A DNA stretch of 64,000 nucleotides, from the NCBI GenBank assembly GCA_902792435.1, contig CADAZN010000003.1:1-64000 (forward strand), given 5' to 3'. The notes below the pieces were generated by a model, which was not told the origin of the DNA, made no database searches, and saw nothing but the letters and a program-made list of their open reading frames with translations. This document shows positions 7,419 through 15,781 of this stretch, in pieces; position 1 is the stretch's first letter; each line of letters starts with the position of its first letter. The position numbers and the translations under genes were made by a program. This DNA comes from an uncultured Bacteroidales bacterium (lineage in GTDB: Bacteria; Bacteroidota; Bacteroidia; Bacteroidales; Muribaculaceae).

Positions 7419-9377
7419 ATGACTATTGGCATTATATTCCGGCTTCTCGGATCATTAGCGTTGCTCATTTATGGAATGAAAACAATGAGCGAGGCGCTTC
7501 AAAAGATGGCAGGTTCCAGTTTGCGTCACATTCTTGGACGCATGACATCCAATCGTTTCAGTGGGATGCTGACAGGAACATTTGTTACATGTGCAGTGCA
7601 GTCGTCATCGGCCACAACGGTGATGACGGTATCGTTTGTGTCGGCTGGGCTATTAACGTTGGCACAGGCAATATCGGTTATAATGGGCGCCAACATTGGC
7701 ACCACCCTCACAGCATGGATTATGTCATTGGGCTACAATGTAGACTTAACTAGTGTGGTCTTTCCTGCATTTCTCATCGGTATGGTTCTCATTTATAAGA
7801 AACGCCACCGATATGTGGGAGACTTTCTTTTTGGAATTGCATTTCTATTTTGGTCTTTGGTGATGTTAAGCAATGTGGGCAAGGACTTAGATCTTGAGCA
7901 TAATGCCGAAGTTGTGGCATTCTTTGCCTCTTTCGACACCAACAGCTATCTCACTATCCTCGCTTTTCTTGGAATTGGCACCATTATCACCTGCATTGTG
8001 CAGTCGTCGGCAGCAGTTATGGCCATTACCATCCTGCTCTGCTCCACCGAAGTGGTTCCCATTTACATGGGAATTGCGCTGGTGATGGGTGAAAACATTG
8101 GCACCACAGCCACTGCCAATCTCGCAGCACTTAAGGCAGGCATACGGGCACGACAGGCAGCATTTGCCCATCTGCTTTTCAATGTGTTTGGTGTGATTTG
8201 GGTGCTATGCGTGTTTTACCCATTTGTTGATATGGTATGCAAGATGGCAGGCTATAACCCTTCTCTTCCGGGTCAAAATGAAAGTCTCCCCGTTGTGTTA
8301 GCCCTGTTCCACACATGTTTCAATGTGTTGAATACCGCAATTCTCATCAGTTTCATTCCACAGATGGAGCAAGTTGTGAAGTGGGTCATCAAGGATAAGC
8401 CAAAGGTCAAAACAGTTAAACGTCTTCAGTATATTGACAACGGGCTGATGGCAACCCCAGAGATTTCAATACTTCAGGCTCAGAAAGAGATTGTGCTCTT
8501 TGCTGAACGCCTGCAGCGCATGTTTGGCATGGTGTGCGTCCTACTCGACGAGAAAGACAAGAAAGAATTTGAGCGTCAGTACGAACGCATTGCCAAGTAT
8601 GAAGACATTGCCGACAACATGGAATTTGAAATCGCTTCTTACCTGAAAGAAGTAAGCAACAAGCACCTATCTGACGAATCGAAGGGTAAAATTCGTAACA
8701 TGCTTCGCCAAATCAGCGAATTAGAGTCGATAGGTGATGCTTGTTACACACTGGCCCGCGCTATCCTGCACAAGCACAATGGGCGTGAGGACTTTACCGC
8801 CCAACAATACACCAATCTTCATGAGATGCTGCGCTTGGTAAACGAGGCATTGACACAGATGATGGTCGTCATCAGTGGGCGACGCGAGGATTTAACCATT
8901 GACATATCACAAGAGATAGAGCATGACATCAATGCACTTAGAGACAAACTCAGGGCAGAAAGCTTAAACGACGTCAACGAACATAAGTATTCTTACGCAC
9001 TTGGTTCTTACTATGACGACATCATAACAAGATGCGAGGATCTCGGCGACTATGTGATGAACGTTATAGAAGCGCAACTTGGAAAGCACTTCCTCACATT
9101 CCGTGGCCTGCGAGTGAATCTTGACCGCAAAACTGTCACCATCGACGGCTCAACAACAAACCTCACTCGAACCGAATTTAACCTACTATGCGAACTCCTA
9201 TCTAATAGTGGTCAAGTTCTATCACGCCAACAACTCATGAACAGCATTTGGGATGGTGTAATTGTAACCGAGCGCACAGTGGATGTCAATATAACTCGAC
9301 TGCGAAAGAAGCTAGGCCCTTATGCCCAAAACATCGTCAGCCGTCAAGGCTTCGGCTATGTTTTTGAAAAGAATTGA
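7419..9377 (+). CDS. Na/Pi cotransporter-PhoU protein fused to a C-terminal PhoB-type winged helix
   Basis: A 652-residue protein; the ATG at 7419 follows AACAGGAAAA, while the upstream in-frame ATG at 7389 lies inside the -7 element. Residues 1-320 are two Na/Pi-cotransporter repeats with the QSSSATT and QSSAAVMA signatures and GANIGTT/GENIGTT motifs. Residues of about 360-550 are a helical PhoU-like domain. Residues 557-652 are a complete OmpR/PhoB DNA-binding domain: a beta strand region, LTRTEFNLLCELL, LSRQQLMNSIW, recognition helix ERTVDVNITRLRKKLG, and the wing SRQGFGYVF. There is no receiver domain, and the frame is continuous. The protein is expected in the inner membrane with both PhoU and DNA-binding parts in the cytoplasm. 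It could sense phosphate and act as a membrane-tethered regulator (inference). Confidence 0.88.
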   Translation: MTIGIIFRLLGSLALLIYGMKTMSEALQKMAGSSLRHILGRMTSNRFSGMLTGTFVTCAVQSSSATTVMTVSFVSAGLLTLAQAISVIMGANIGTTLTAWIMSLGYNVDLTSVVFPAFLIGMVLIYKKRHRYVGDFLFGIAFLFWSLVMLSNVGKDLDLEHNAEVVAFFASFDTNSYLTILAFLGIGTIITCIVQSSAAVMAITILLCSTEVVPIYMGIALVMGENIGTTATANLAALKAGIRARQAAFAHLLFNVFGVIWVLCVFYPFVDMVCKMAGYNPSLPGQNESLPVVLALFHTCFNVLNTAILISFIPQMEQVVKWVIKDKPKVKTVKRLQYIDNGLMATPEISILQAQKEIVLFAERLQRMFGMVCVLLDEKDKKEFERQYERIAKYEDIADNMEFEIASYLKEVSNKHLSDESKGKIRNMLRQISELESIGDACYTLARAILHKHNGREDFTAQQYTNLHEMLRLVNEALTQMMVVISGRREDLTIDISQEIEHDINALRDKLRAESLNDVNEHKYSYALGSYYDDIITRCEDLGDYVMNVIEAQLGKHFLTFRGLRVNLDRKTVTIDGSTTNLTRTEFNLLCELLSNSGQVLSRQQLMNSIWDGVIVTERTVDVNITRLRKKLGPYAQNIVSRQGFGYVFEKN

Positions 9378-9439
9378 AAATGTAGAATACTGAACTGAAG
9401 ATACGGAGTTTTATCGGCAAGAAAATGGGAAAAACAATC

Positions 9440-9478
9440 AAAATCACATCTAAGGAAGTATACCTTTGATGTGATTTT
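9440..9478. terminator. Bidirectional terminator hairpin
   Basis: AAAATCACATC (9440-9450) pairs perfectly with GATGTGATTTT (9468-9478), extended inside by AAGG/CCTT. The A/T-run ends suit termination in both directions, between the transporter gene and the opposing tRNA-Glu. An internal TACCTTTG (9461-9468) mimics a -7 element but sits in the loop. Confidence 0.55.
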
Positions 9479-9530
9479 GGCATTATATATCAGTTAAGAG
9501 CGCTAAGTAAACTTACTTAACGCTCATCGG

Positions 9531-9602
9531 TAGCCCATAGCAGAGTCGAACTGCTCTTTCAAGAATGAAAATCTTGCGTCCTAACCGATAGACGAATGGG
9601 CC
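9531..9602 (-). tRNA. tRNA-Glu (anticodon TTC)
   Basis: A 72-nt cloverleaf read on the minus strand: acceptor stem GGCCCAT/ATGGGCT, D-arm with CGGTTAGGA, anticodon stem CAAGA/TCTTG around loop TTTTCAT (anticodon TTC), and T-arm with GTTCGACTC. CCA is not encoded. It is identical over its full length to the copy at 9990-10061 and lies 89 bp downstream of rpsT, probably on the same transcript. Confidence 0.97.
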
Positions 9603-9691
9603 ATCATGTGAAGATCTGGCATCGGTGAGCCAAAATCTCCATGAGAAATTTATGCTAGTCTGAGAGGGCTAAACTCTCAGGTTGAAGCATG

Positions 9692-9952
9692 TTAGGCTAC
9701 TTCGAGCTTGTTAACGTGCTTAGCGAGCTTGCTCTTAAGGTTAGCAGCTTTGTTCTTGCTGATAGTGCCCTTGCGACCCAGCTTGTCGAGCATAGCCGAT
9801 ACTTTCTTGTAAGTAGCAGCGGCTTCCTCTTTGTTCTCCATTTTGCGCAGGTTGCGAACAGCGTTGCGCATAGTCTTTGCGTAATAACGGTTACGCTCGT
9901 TTCTTGTCTTTGTTTGACGAATTCTCTTAATTGATGATTTATGGTTTGCCAT
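9692..9952 (-). CDS. rpsT: 30S ribosomal protein S20
   Basis: An 86-residue basic protein beginning [20 protein letters not shown] and ending [14 protein letters not shown], the full length of bacterial S20, which binds 16S rRNA early in assembly of the small subunit. It lies between two identical tRNA-Glu genes on the same strand, 37 bp after the first. One promoter upstream of the first tRNA probably drives all three, so that S20 mRNA is released by tRNA processing. A 7-bp hairpin CTGAGAG/CTCTCAG (9660-9680) lies just downstream of the stop codon without a T-run and may be a 3'-end or processing structure. Confidence 0.97.
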   Translation of the reverse strand: MANHKSSIKRIRQTKTRNERNRYYAKTMRNAVRNLRKMENKEEAAATYKKVSAMLDKLGRKGTISKNKAANLKSKLAKHVNKLEVA

Positions 9953-9989
9953 AATTTCTTATAAAAAAATTTAATTGTTTGATTATTAG

Positions 9990-10061
9990 TAGCCCATAGC
10001 AGAGTCGAACTGCTCTTTCAAGAATGAAAATCTTGCGTCCTAACCGATAGACGAATGGGCC
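9990..10061 (-). tRNA. tRNA-Glu (anticodon TTC), second identical copy
   Basis: The same 72-nt sequence as 9531-9602, with identical arms and TTC anticodon, upstream of rpsT on the same strand. The likely promoter is at 10091-10120. Confidence 0.97.
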
Positions 10062-10090
10062 ATCAAAACCGTTTTTCTCAAAAGCGACTG

Positions 10091-10120
10091 CAAAATTAGG
10101 TCAAATTTTTGAAACAGCAA
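10091..10120 (-). promoter_or_regulatory. Promoter of the tRNA-Glu/rpsT/tRNA-Glu operon
   Basis: On the minus strand a perfect -7 element TAATTTTG (10091-10098) is preceded by a TTTG -33 element about 20 bp upstream (near 10118). Transcription should begin some 20-25 bases before the tRNA 5' end. Confidence 0.6.
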
Positions 10121-10219
10121 AATTTATTTCGCTCAAATCGCTAAAAGACAAAGATTTTTTGAATTTTATGGTAGTTTTTGTCCGTTTTGGCTTATCTTCG
10201 CAAAATAAAACCAAATAGT

Positions 10220-10945
10220 ATGCAAGAGAGGCTGAACGGCATCGTAATCAACGTTATCAAATATAACGACAAGCACAACATCGCGCGCATCTACACCGAC
10301 AAGATGGGGATGCTCTCGTTCCTTGTGCGACAGGGAACTACCCATGCAGCTCGCATGCGCAACGCCATGTTCATGCCTCTGTCGCTCATCGAATTTGTGG
10401 CACGATTGCAGCCTTCGCGCGACCTTGGCACTCTGAGCGACGTGCAGCGCACCACCATGCTGCAGTCAATCTATAGCGACCCCATGAAAAATGCCATAGC
10501 GATGTTTCTGAGCGAGCTGCTCTCGCACACCATCCACGAGCAAGAGCAGAACATGGTGCTCTACTCCTACATCAAGAGCTGCATCATCAGGCTAGAGCAG
10601 GAACGAGGCAGCGTCGCCAATTTCCACATCTGTTTCCTATACCGCCTAGGCCAGTTTATAGGTATCCAACCCGACATCGACAGCTATCACGAGGGCTACT
10701 GGTTCAACATGAACGAGGGCGTTTTCACTCAAGCGCCCCACCCAGGAATGAAGACGCTGCCACCAGCACAGGCACAAGTCTTGCCGCTGCTCTCACGCAT
10801 GACGTTCGACAACATGCACCACTTCAAGTTCAACCGCGACCAGCGCAACGAAATGCTTGACAACATCCTAACCTACTACCGTCTGCACAACTCCACCCTG
10901 GGCACCCTGCGCTCACCCGACATCCTCAAGCAGCTGTTTGTCTAA
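10220..10945 (+). CDS. recO: DNA repair protein RecO
   Basis: A 241-residue protein from the ATG at 10220 (MQERLNGIVINVIKYNDK). The upstream in-frame start at 10178 falls in the promoter region, which has a near-consensus TATCTTCG. The N-terminal OB fold (KYNDKHNIARIYTDKMGMLSFLV) and the helical C-terminal half fit the Bacteroidetes RecO family, which loads RecA in RecFOR recombination repair. The four zinc Cys found in many RecO proteins are not present as a motif, as is usual in this phylum. It is convergent with the downstream ATPase, and the stop codons overlap by 4 bp. Confidence 0.85.
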   Translation: MQERLNGIVINVIKYNDKHNIARIYTDKMGMLSFLVRQGTTHAARMRNAMFMPLSLIEFVARLQPSRDLGTLSDVQRTTMLQSIYSDPMKNAIAMFLSELLSHTIHEQEQNMVLYSYIKSCIIRLEQERGSVANFHICFLYRLGQFIGIQPDIDSYHEGYWFNMNEGVFTQAPHPGMKTLPPAQAQVLPLLSRMTFDNMHHFKFNRDQRNEMLDNILTYYRLHNSTLGTLRSPDILKQLFV

Positions 10946-12069
10946 ACCAAATCACGGAGCCACATCGCGAAGAAATGGTCATAGATAAAGTATCCGTCGG
11001 AGTTGCGCAAGACTATTTGGTTCGCTTCCAATTTCTCGAGTGACGTTTGCACACTGCTTGGCGACGGCAGTCTGTAGCGTGCTATGAAATCCTGCGATAG
11101 AGGCTTTGCCACCTTCTGTTCACGAGCGATAGCCACAGCGACTGCCGCCTGATTGACCGTCATGGCATTGTAATAGTTTTGGAAAACAGGAGACTGTTCC
11201 TCAACGAGTTCTCTCATCACTTGATCAATCAACTTGTGAGTAATAGGTTTCTCGGCTTCTTGATAAACTCTGTTGAGCACTACGTGCACATACCATGTTA
11301 CTCCATGCATCGTTTCATATAATTGGTGAAACAATTTTGTTGAAATCTCACGGTTTTGCACTTTAAAGAAATCGTTGGCAAATTTCCGATACTTTGACTC
11401 GTCCAGTGGTCCCAGATGCATCATCTGAGTGCTCTGGAAGAATGGACGATTCACCGACGAAAACATCTGCTCAAGCACATGGTGCTGACTACCGGCAAAA
11501 ATAAAATAAACATTAGGCAAGAACTGGATATATGAACGAATAAGCGCTTCAATACCTGTGTCACTGTATTGCAATATCTGCTGAAATTCATCTATGGCTA
11601 CATAGCAACGGGCTCCCGACTGATGCATATATTCAAAAATCTGTTTTAACGTGTTACGCTCTTCATTGGGTGCAATGTCGAGGCTGACAGTGGGAACTCC
11701 TGTTATTTCGTCATAGGTCACAGTGTGACGGAAACGTCCGAAAAACTGTGTGACTTTGCGCATGGCAGTTTGCGAGGGGCTATCAAGTTTTCCCAATATA
11801 GCTCGGGCCATCGCTTGAACCATCTGTTGCAGATTCTTAGTGGGAAAGATATCTACATAGAAACATCGCACATCAGGTTGCGTCTGCTCAATCTGGTTAA
11901 ACACATGATGTATCAGCCCCGTCTTGCCCATGCGACGAGGGGCAACGAGCGTGATGTTGCGCTCATTGTGCAGAGCTGTGATGATAGACTTTGTCTCTTG
12001 CTCTCGGTCGCAAAAGTATTCAGGGCCCTTATAACCGTAAGTAACAAATGGATTATTCAGTGCTTTCAT
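10942..12069 (-). CDS. AAA-type ATPase with C-terminal winged helix
   Basis: A 375-residue cytosolic protein. The P-loop APRRMGKTG is at residues 43-51 and the Walker B ARCYVAIDEFQQI near 155-165. A sensor-like FAGSQHHVLEQMF segment follows, then a C-terminal winged-helix part (FIARYRLPSPSSVQTSLEKLEANQIVLR). This is the archaeal-type/STAND-like ATPase group (PF01637-like), common in Bacteroidales and usually orphan. Its cellular role is not established. A 21-bp palindrome lies 26 bp upstream of the start codon and may be its operator, bound by its own winged helix (inference). Confidence 0.75.
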   Translation of the reverse strand: MKALNNPFVTYGYKGPEYFCDREQETKSIITALHNERNITLVAPRRMGKTGLIHHVFNQIEQTQPDVRCFYVDIFPTKNLQQMVQAMARAILGKLDSPSQTAMRKVTQFFGRFRHTVTYDEITGVPTVSLDIAPNEERNTLKQIFEYMHQSGARCYVAIDEFQQILQYSDTGIEALIRSYIQFLPNVYFIFAGSQHHVLEQMFSSVNRPFFQSTQMMHLGPLDESKYRKFANDFFKVQNREISTKLFHQLYETMHGVTWYVHVVLNRVYQEAEKPITHKLIDQVMRELVEEQSPVFQNYYNAMTVNQAAVAVAIAREQKVAKPLSQDFIARYRLPSPSSVQTSLEKLEANQIVLRNSDGYFIYDHFFAMWLRDLV

Positions 12070-12094
12070 ATCAATATTTTCATTACATAAAATC

Positions 12095-12115
12095 CGTTAC
12101 GGAATTTCCGTAACG
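12095..12115. promoter_or_regulatory. Palindrome upstream of the ATPase gene
   Basis: CGTTACGGAA, one base, then TTCCGTAACG: perfect 10-bp arms (12095-12104 and 12106-12115). It lies 26 bp before the ATPase start, in the 5' leader or core promoter, and fits an operator. Confidence 0.5.
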
Positions 12116-12196
12116 CAAATTACGTAATAAATTTTGAATTGAGCAAATTATTACAGACTTTCAATTAGTTTTAATCTTAATTTAAGTAAAAAACAG

Positions 12197-12204
12197 TATC
12201 TTTG
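12197..12204 (+). promoter_or_regulatory. -7 promoter element
   Basis: A perfect TATCTTTG element. Its position fixes the downstream coding start: the alternative start at 12202 would lie within the element, so the ATG at 12262 is used. Confidence 0.55.
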
Positions 12205-12261
12205 CATATCACTTATTTGTTTCACTCTCGAGTTCACACAATAAAAAACCACTTTTACAGA

Positions 12262-12939
12262 ATGAGTAATGACAGCTCTTATCCTCTAGGATTTAAAATT
12301 TTTGTTGCAATAGTAATTGCAATTGTTGCACTATGCATCTACCAATCCGATTTCTCCCCAAGCCTAATAATGGTTGTCTCAATCGTAGTTGCAATTATTG
12401 CCCTTATTATTTTCTTCATTTATAAATTACCTTTAAAAGTGCAAGGAGACACATTAGAACAAATAGAAGACGATGCGCCGAACAGCAATAGTATCATCCT
12501 CGTCCAAAACATGAGTGAAAACGAGATAATTGATGCTATTGAATCGTTTAATAAAATGGGTGAGGAAAATGACGAAGGGCATAAATATTACCACCCTGAA
12601 ATAGAAAGAAACAACAATGATTACCTTTTAATCTTTGACCGAAATATTAATTTTATATCCTTTTGTTATTGGGTTAATTATTTTGTATATAGCGACAAGA
12701 GCAAAAGGCACAATACTGATATCACTGGATGGTATTCTGTGGGAAGGACTAAAAATAATCATCCTCTTGCTAATAACATATTAATGCTATTTATCCCCGA
12801 AAGCGATCAAGACTTTGACAATGTATATTTTGTTGATCGGTTCAACAACTGTTACAAGCAAGAATTTAGAGAAGACATGACGATAATCCAACTCAATGAA
12901 CCATTAATAGGATTTAAAGACATGCCCTCAATCACTTAA
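12262..12939 (+). CDS. Two-TM membrane protein of unknown function
   Basis: A 225-residue protein that I do not recognise. Two adjacent transmembrane segments (about residues 9-27 and 33-53) are followed by a soluble, strongly acidic part of about 170 residues. That part contains NNNDYLLIFDRNINFISFCYW and a late segment FDNVYFVDRFNN. Low G+C relative to its neighbours and high Asn/Ile content suggest an accessory gene. It has its own TATCTTTG promoter and precedes a UDG-like gene by 35 bp, so the two may form an operon. Orientation is probably with the soluble part in the cytoplasm. Confidence 0.6.
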   Translation: MSNDSSYPLGFKIFVAIVIAIVALCIYQSDFSPSLIMVVSIVVAIIALIIFFIYKLPLKVQGDTLEQIEDDAPNSNSIILVQNMSENEIIDAIESFNKMGEENDEGHKYYHPEIERNNNDYLLIFDRNINFISFCYWVNYFVYSDKSKRHNTDITGWYSVGRTKNNHPLANNILMLFIPESDQDFDNVYFVDRFNNCYKQEFREDMTIIQLNEPLIGFKDMPSIT

Positions 12940-12974
12940 TTTACAGTTAGATAAAACAATAAATCTAAATTCAC

Positions 12975-13748
12975 ATGAAATACTATTACCCATTTGGAGA
13001 GGTTGTTCATCCATTAGTGCAAGTAGACAGAAGTCCCAAAAAGGTCTTTGTGCTTGGAGTGTATGCTAGTGCTGTTCATGCAAGGTGGAGAAAAGGCAAT
13101 AAGGTTGTGAGCGCGGCTATTGCCGTGGCGAGCGAACCACGCATTTTCTGGAATGGGAACCCTGAAGAAGCAACCGAGATTATTAGCAAGATTCACATCC
13201 CTAAAGAAATGGGAACACTCGAACCTGCAGGGAGTCATCTTAATGGTCCCTCGGCAAAAGTCTTAGATAACCATATTCTTGCCCCATTAGGATTTACGCG
13301 TGAGGATGCTTGGCTCTGTGACCTACTACCCGAAACAAGATTGAATCCTAATCAAATAAAGGTGATTAATAATGAATATGAGCCCGAGGCCAAGAAATAT
13401 GGTTTGAATCATGTGAATATTCCTCTTAGACCTTCAGTCTTTTGCGACAAAAAGCGTTGTATAGAGATTGTTTCAGAACTTGAAGAGTCACATGCCGAGA
13501 CATTAATTCTACTTGGAGACATTCCTATTCGCCAGTTTATTAATCAAGTGGCAGATGTGAAGTACAAAAATTTACAGGAATATGTGGAATTATACGGCTA
13601 TGGCAAAAGCACACCCATCACCATCGACGGCAAAGGATATAAAGTGCTCCCACTGGCTCATCCTCGACAAATAGGCGCCTTAGGCTACCACAGCTCTAAA
13701 TGGCACAAGCTCCATCAGGACTGGGAAACATCATTAAGCAAAATGTGA
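12975..13748 (+). CDS. Possible uracil-DNA-glycosylase-superfamily protein
   Basis: A 257-residue cytosolic protein. VFVLGVYASAVHARW near residue 25 resembles the first glycosylase motif (GxxPS-like) and LPLAHPRQ..ALGYHSSKWHKLHQDW near the end resembles the HPS-type second motif of the UDG superfamily. The middle DAWLCDLLPETRLNP may correspond to the central active-site strand. The classical catalytic Asp/Asn pattern cannot be confirmed, so glycosylase activity is not claimed. It lies 35 bp after the membrane protein gene and is closed by a strong hairpin. An alternative reading is an uncharacterised Bacteroidales family with this fold. Confidence 0.45.
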   Translation: MKYYYPFGEVVHPLVQVDRSPKKVFVLGVYASAVHARWRKGNKVVSAAIAVASEPRIFWNGNPEEATEIISKIHIPKEMGTLEPAGSHLNGPSAKVLDNHILAPLGFTREDAWLCDLLPETRLNPNQIKVINNEYEPEAKKYGLNHVNIPLRPSVFCDKKRCIEIVSELEESHAETLILLGDIPIRQFINQVADVKYKNLQEYVELYGYGKSTPITIDGKGYKVLPLAHPRQIGALGYHSSKWHKLHQDWETSLSKM

Positions 13749-13775
13749 TTTGCACATTTACGGTATGTAAAAAAT

Positions 13776-13802
13776 GGGCGACCTTCATTTTGAAGGCCGC
13801 CC
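13776..13802. terminator. Bidirectional terminator hairpin
   Basis: GGGCGACCTTCA pairs with TGAAGGCCGCCC (one A/C mismatch) around a TTT loop, between the convergent UDG-like and susA genes. Confidence 0.6.
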
Positions 13803-13829
13803 AATTTGTGTTATTTCAAGTTTTAGTAT

Positions 13830-15740
13830 TTAGAATTCAAGGATTAGTGTCTGTCGTGGGGTGAGGGTGATGTCGGTCACGAGGCTGACGTCATTGCTGG
13901 TGGGGATGTCGCGGGCTGTCAAGGCGTTGCCGATGATTTCGGCATAGCGCTTGACGGGCATTGTGGCATTTTCGTTGGTGCCGTTAACGATGGTCATCAC
14001 GGCCTTGCCCTCATATTGGCGAGCCACCACGTAGATGCCATTGTGAGGAAGGAATTGAGTCTGCTTACCTTTGGTAATTACATCGTTGCCTGCGCCCTTG
14101 CGCCAGTGCAGCAGAGCACGTAGCCAGTTATACATATCATTTTCCTCCTTACTGCGTCCTTGCTCGGTGAAAGCGTTGTGCGTGTCACCTGGGAAACCAC
14201 CGGGGAAGTCCTTGCGCACATTGCCGTCGGTCACGTGCTTAGTACCATTGAGCAACACCTCGGAGCCGTAATAAAGCTGTGGTATGCGATTGATGGTTAG
14301 CAGCAAAGCGAGCGCCTGCTTGAGAGTGAGGTCATCCTTGCCGTCCTTGAGGTAACGGTCGGTGTCATGGTTCTCGATAAACGCCATCACGCTGCTTGGA
14401 TTTGGATAGAGATAGTCAAATACCAGACTGTTGTAAACACGATTGAAGCCTCGCCACTGATTGTCGGTCTGCTCAATGCGTGCCGAATCCATGCAGGCAT
14501 AGAACGAGAAGTCCATCACGGTCTTGAGGTAGCTGTTCTCCTTGGCAATCTTGCTGTCGCGTTGCCAAGCGGCGGTGTAAGGAGGCTCTTCAAACCAAGT
14601 CTCCCCCACTACGTTGAAGTTGGGATACTCCTCGTCGATTGTCTTCATCCAGCGTGCCATAGGGCCAGCAAAAGCATAAGGATAGGTATCCATGCGAATG
14701 CCGTCAATGCCCACTGTCTCAATCCACCAAATGCTGTTCTGGATGAGATAGTTCATCACATGAGGATTGTTTTGGTTGAGGTCGGGCATAGTAGATACAA
14801 ACCAGCCCTCAACAGTCTGCTTCTTGTCAAATTCGCTAGCATATGGGTCCAAGACTGGAGCCAGCTTGTAGCTCGTCTGCATGAAACTTGTACCGCGCGA
14901 ATCGCTCGTCCCTTTCGACTCCTTGAGCCACTCGTGAGTGTTGAACCAGTCGTTGCTGGGCATATCTGCCACCCAGGGATGCTCAAAGCCGCAATGGTTG
15001 AAAATCATGTCCATTACCACCTTCAGACCCTTGCTATGAGCTTCATCAACAAGACGGCGATAATCGTCGTTGGTGCCGAAGCGTGGGTCAACGCGATAGT
15101 AGTTGGTGGTTGCGTATCCATGATAAGTATCGTTCCACGGACTCTCAGGCGAGTCATTCTCAAGCACTGGAGTGAACCACAATGCAGTCACGCCAAGGTC
15201 GTTGAGATAGTCAAGGTGCTGACGAATTCCCTCCAGGTCACCGCCATGGCGGTAGCTGGGCTTGTTGCGGTCACACACCTGGCTGCGCATTCCCTTGACG
15301 CGATCATTGGCAGGATTGCCGTTGGCAAAGCGGTCGGGCATGAGCATGTAAAGCACGTCGGCATTGGTAAATCCCATGCGACGGTCACCGCTCATCTCAC
15401 GAGCCTTGAGGTCATATTTCACCTGCATTGTCAACTTACCAATCGTGAAATCAAGTTTCATTGTGCCAGGCTGAGCCCCTGCAGTGTTGAGGTAAACGAG
15501 CAGGTAGTTAGGACTGTCGAGACGCACTACCGAATCAATTTTCACTCCGGCATAGTCGGTCTTCACCTCAGCATTACGGATATTTTCGCCATACAACATG
15601 AGCTGCACCGAAGGGTTCTTCATGCCCACAAACCAGTTGGTGGGCTCAATGCGGTTAACCCTAAAAGCCGGCATCTTGGGAGCTGCCCAAGCACCTGCCA
15701 CCCACAATGTGGCTAAAGCTATTAACAATATTTTTTTCAT
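13830..15740 (-). CDS. susA: GH13 neopullulanase/cyclomaltodextrinase (SusA-like), periplasmic
   Basis: A 636-residue protein with a signal peptide (cleavage near AWAA-P). Residues of about 22-115 form the beta-sandwich N-terminal domain of the cyclomaltodextrinase/neopullulanase group. The GH13 barrel starts at VLYMLMPDRFANG (129). The conserved regions are present: DMIFNHCG (244), DGIRMDTYPYA with nucleophile Asp351, VVGETWF with acid/base Glu380, and IENHDTDR with Asp459. It should hydrolyse alpha-1,4 bonds of maltooligosaccharides in the periplasm. It is the last gene of the malQ-susB-pulA-susA operon, 41 bp after pulA. No SusC/SusD transporter pair lies beside it. Confidence 0.92.
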   Translation of the reverse strand: MKKILLIALATLWVAGAWAAPKMPAFRVNRIEPTNWFVGMKNPSVQLMLYGENIRNAEVKTDYAGVKIDSVVRLDSPNYLLVYLNTAGAQPGTMKLDFTIGKLTMQVKYDLKAREMSGDRRMGFTNADVLYMLMPDRFANGNPANDRVKGMRSQVCDRNKPSYRHGGDLEGIRQHLDYLNDLGVTALWFTPVLENDSPESPWNDTYHGYATTNYYRVDPRFGTNDDYRRLVDEAHSKGLKVVMDMIFNHCGFEHPWVADMPSNDWFNTHEWLKESKGTSDSRGTSFMQTSYKLAPVLDPYASEFDKKQTVEGWFVSTMPDLNQNNPHVMNYLIQNSIWWIETVGIDGIRMDTYPYAFAGPMARWMKTIDEEYPNFNVVGETWFEEPPYTAAWQRDSKIAKENSYLKTVMDFSFYACMDSARIEQTDNQWRGFNRVYNSLVFDYLYPNPSSVMAFIENHDTDRYLKDGKDDLTLKQALALLLTINRIPQLYYGSEVLLNGTKHVTDGNVRKDFPGGFPGDTHNAFTEQGRSKEENDMYNWLRALLHWRKGAGNDVITKGKQTQFLPHNGIYVVARQYEGKAVMTIVNGTNENATMPVKRYAEIIGNALTARDIPTSNDVSLVTDITLTPRQTLILEF

Positions 15741-15781
15741 ATATCAAAACTATGAACTATTAACTATAAACTGTGAACTAC

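Noticed and set aside
9461..9468. TACCTTTG as a promoter for a small gene before the tRNA
   Set aside because: It lies in the loop of a strong hairpin and no gene follows on the plus strand.
14367..15716. Long plus-strand frame (449 codons) opposite susA
   Set aside because: It lies entirely within the well-supported susA gene on the other strand and reads as Val/His/Ala-rich sequence without domains, typical of antisense shadows in this codon usage.
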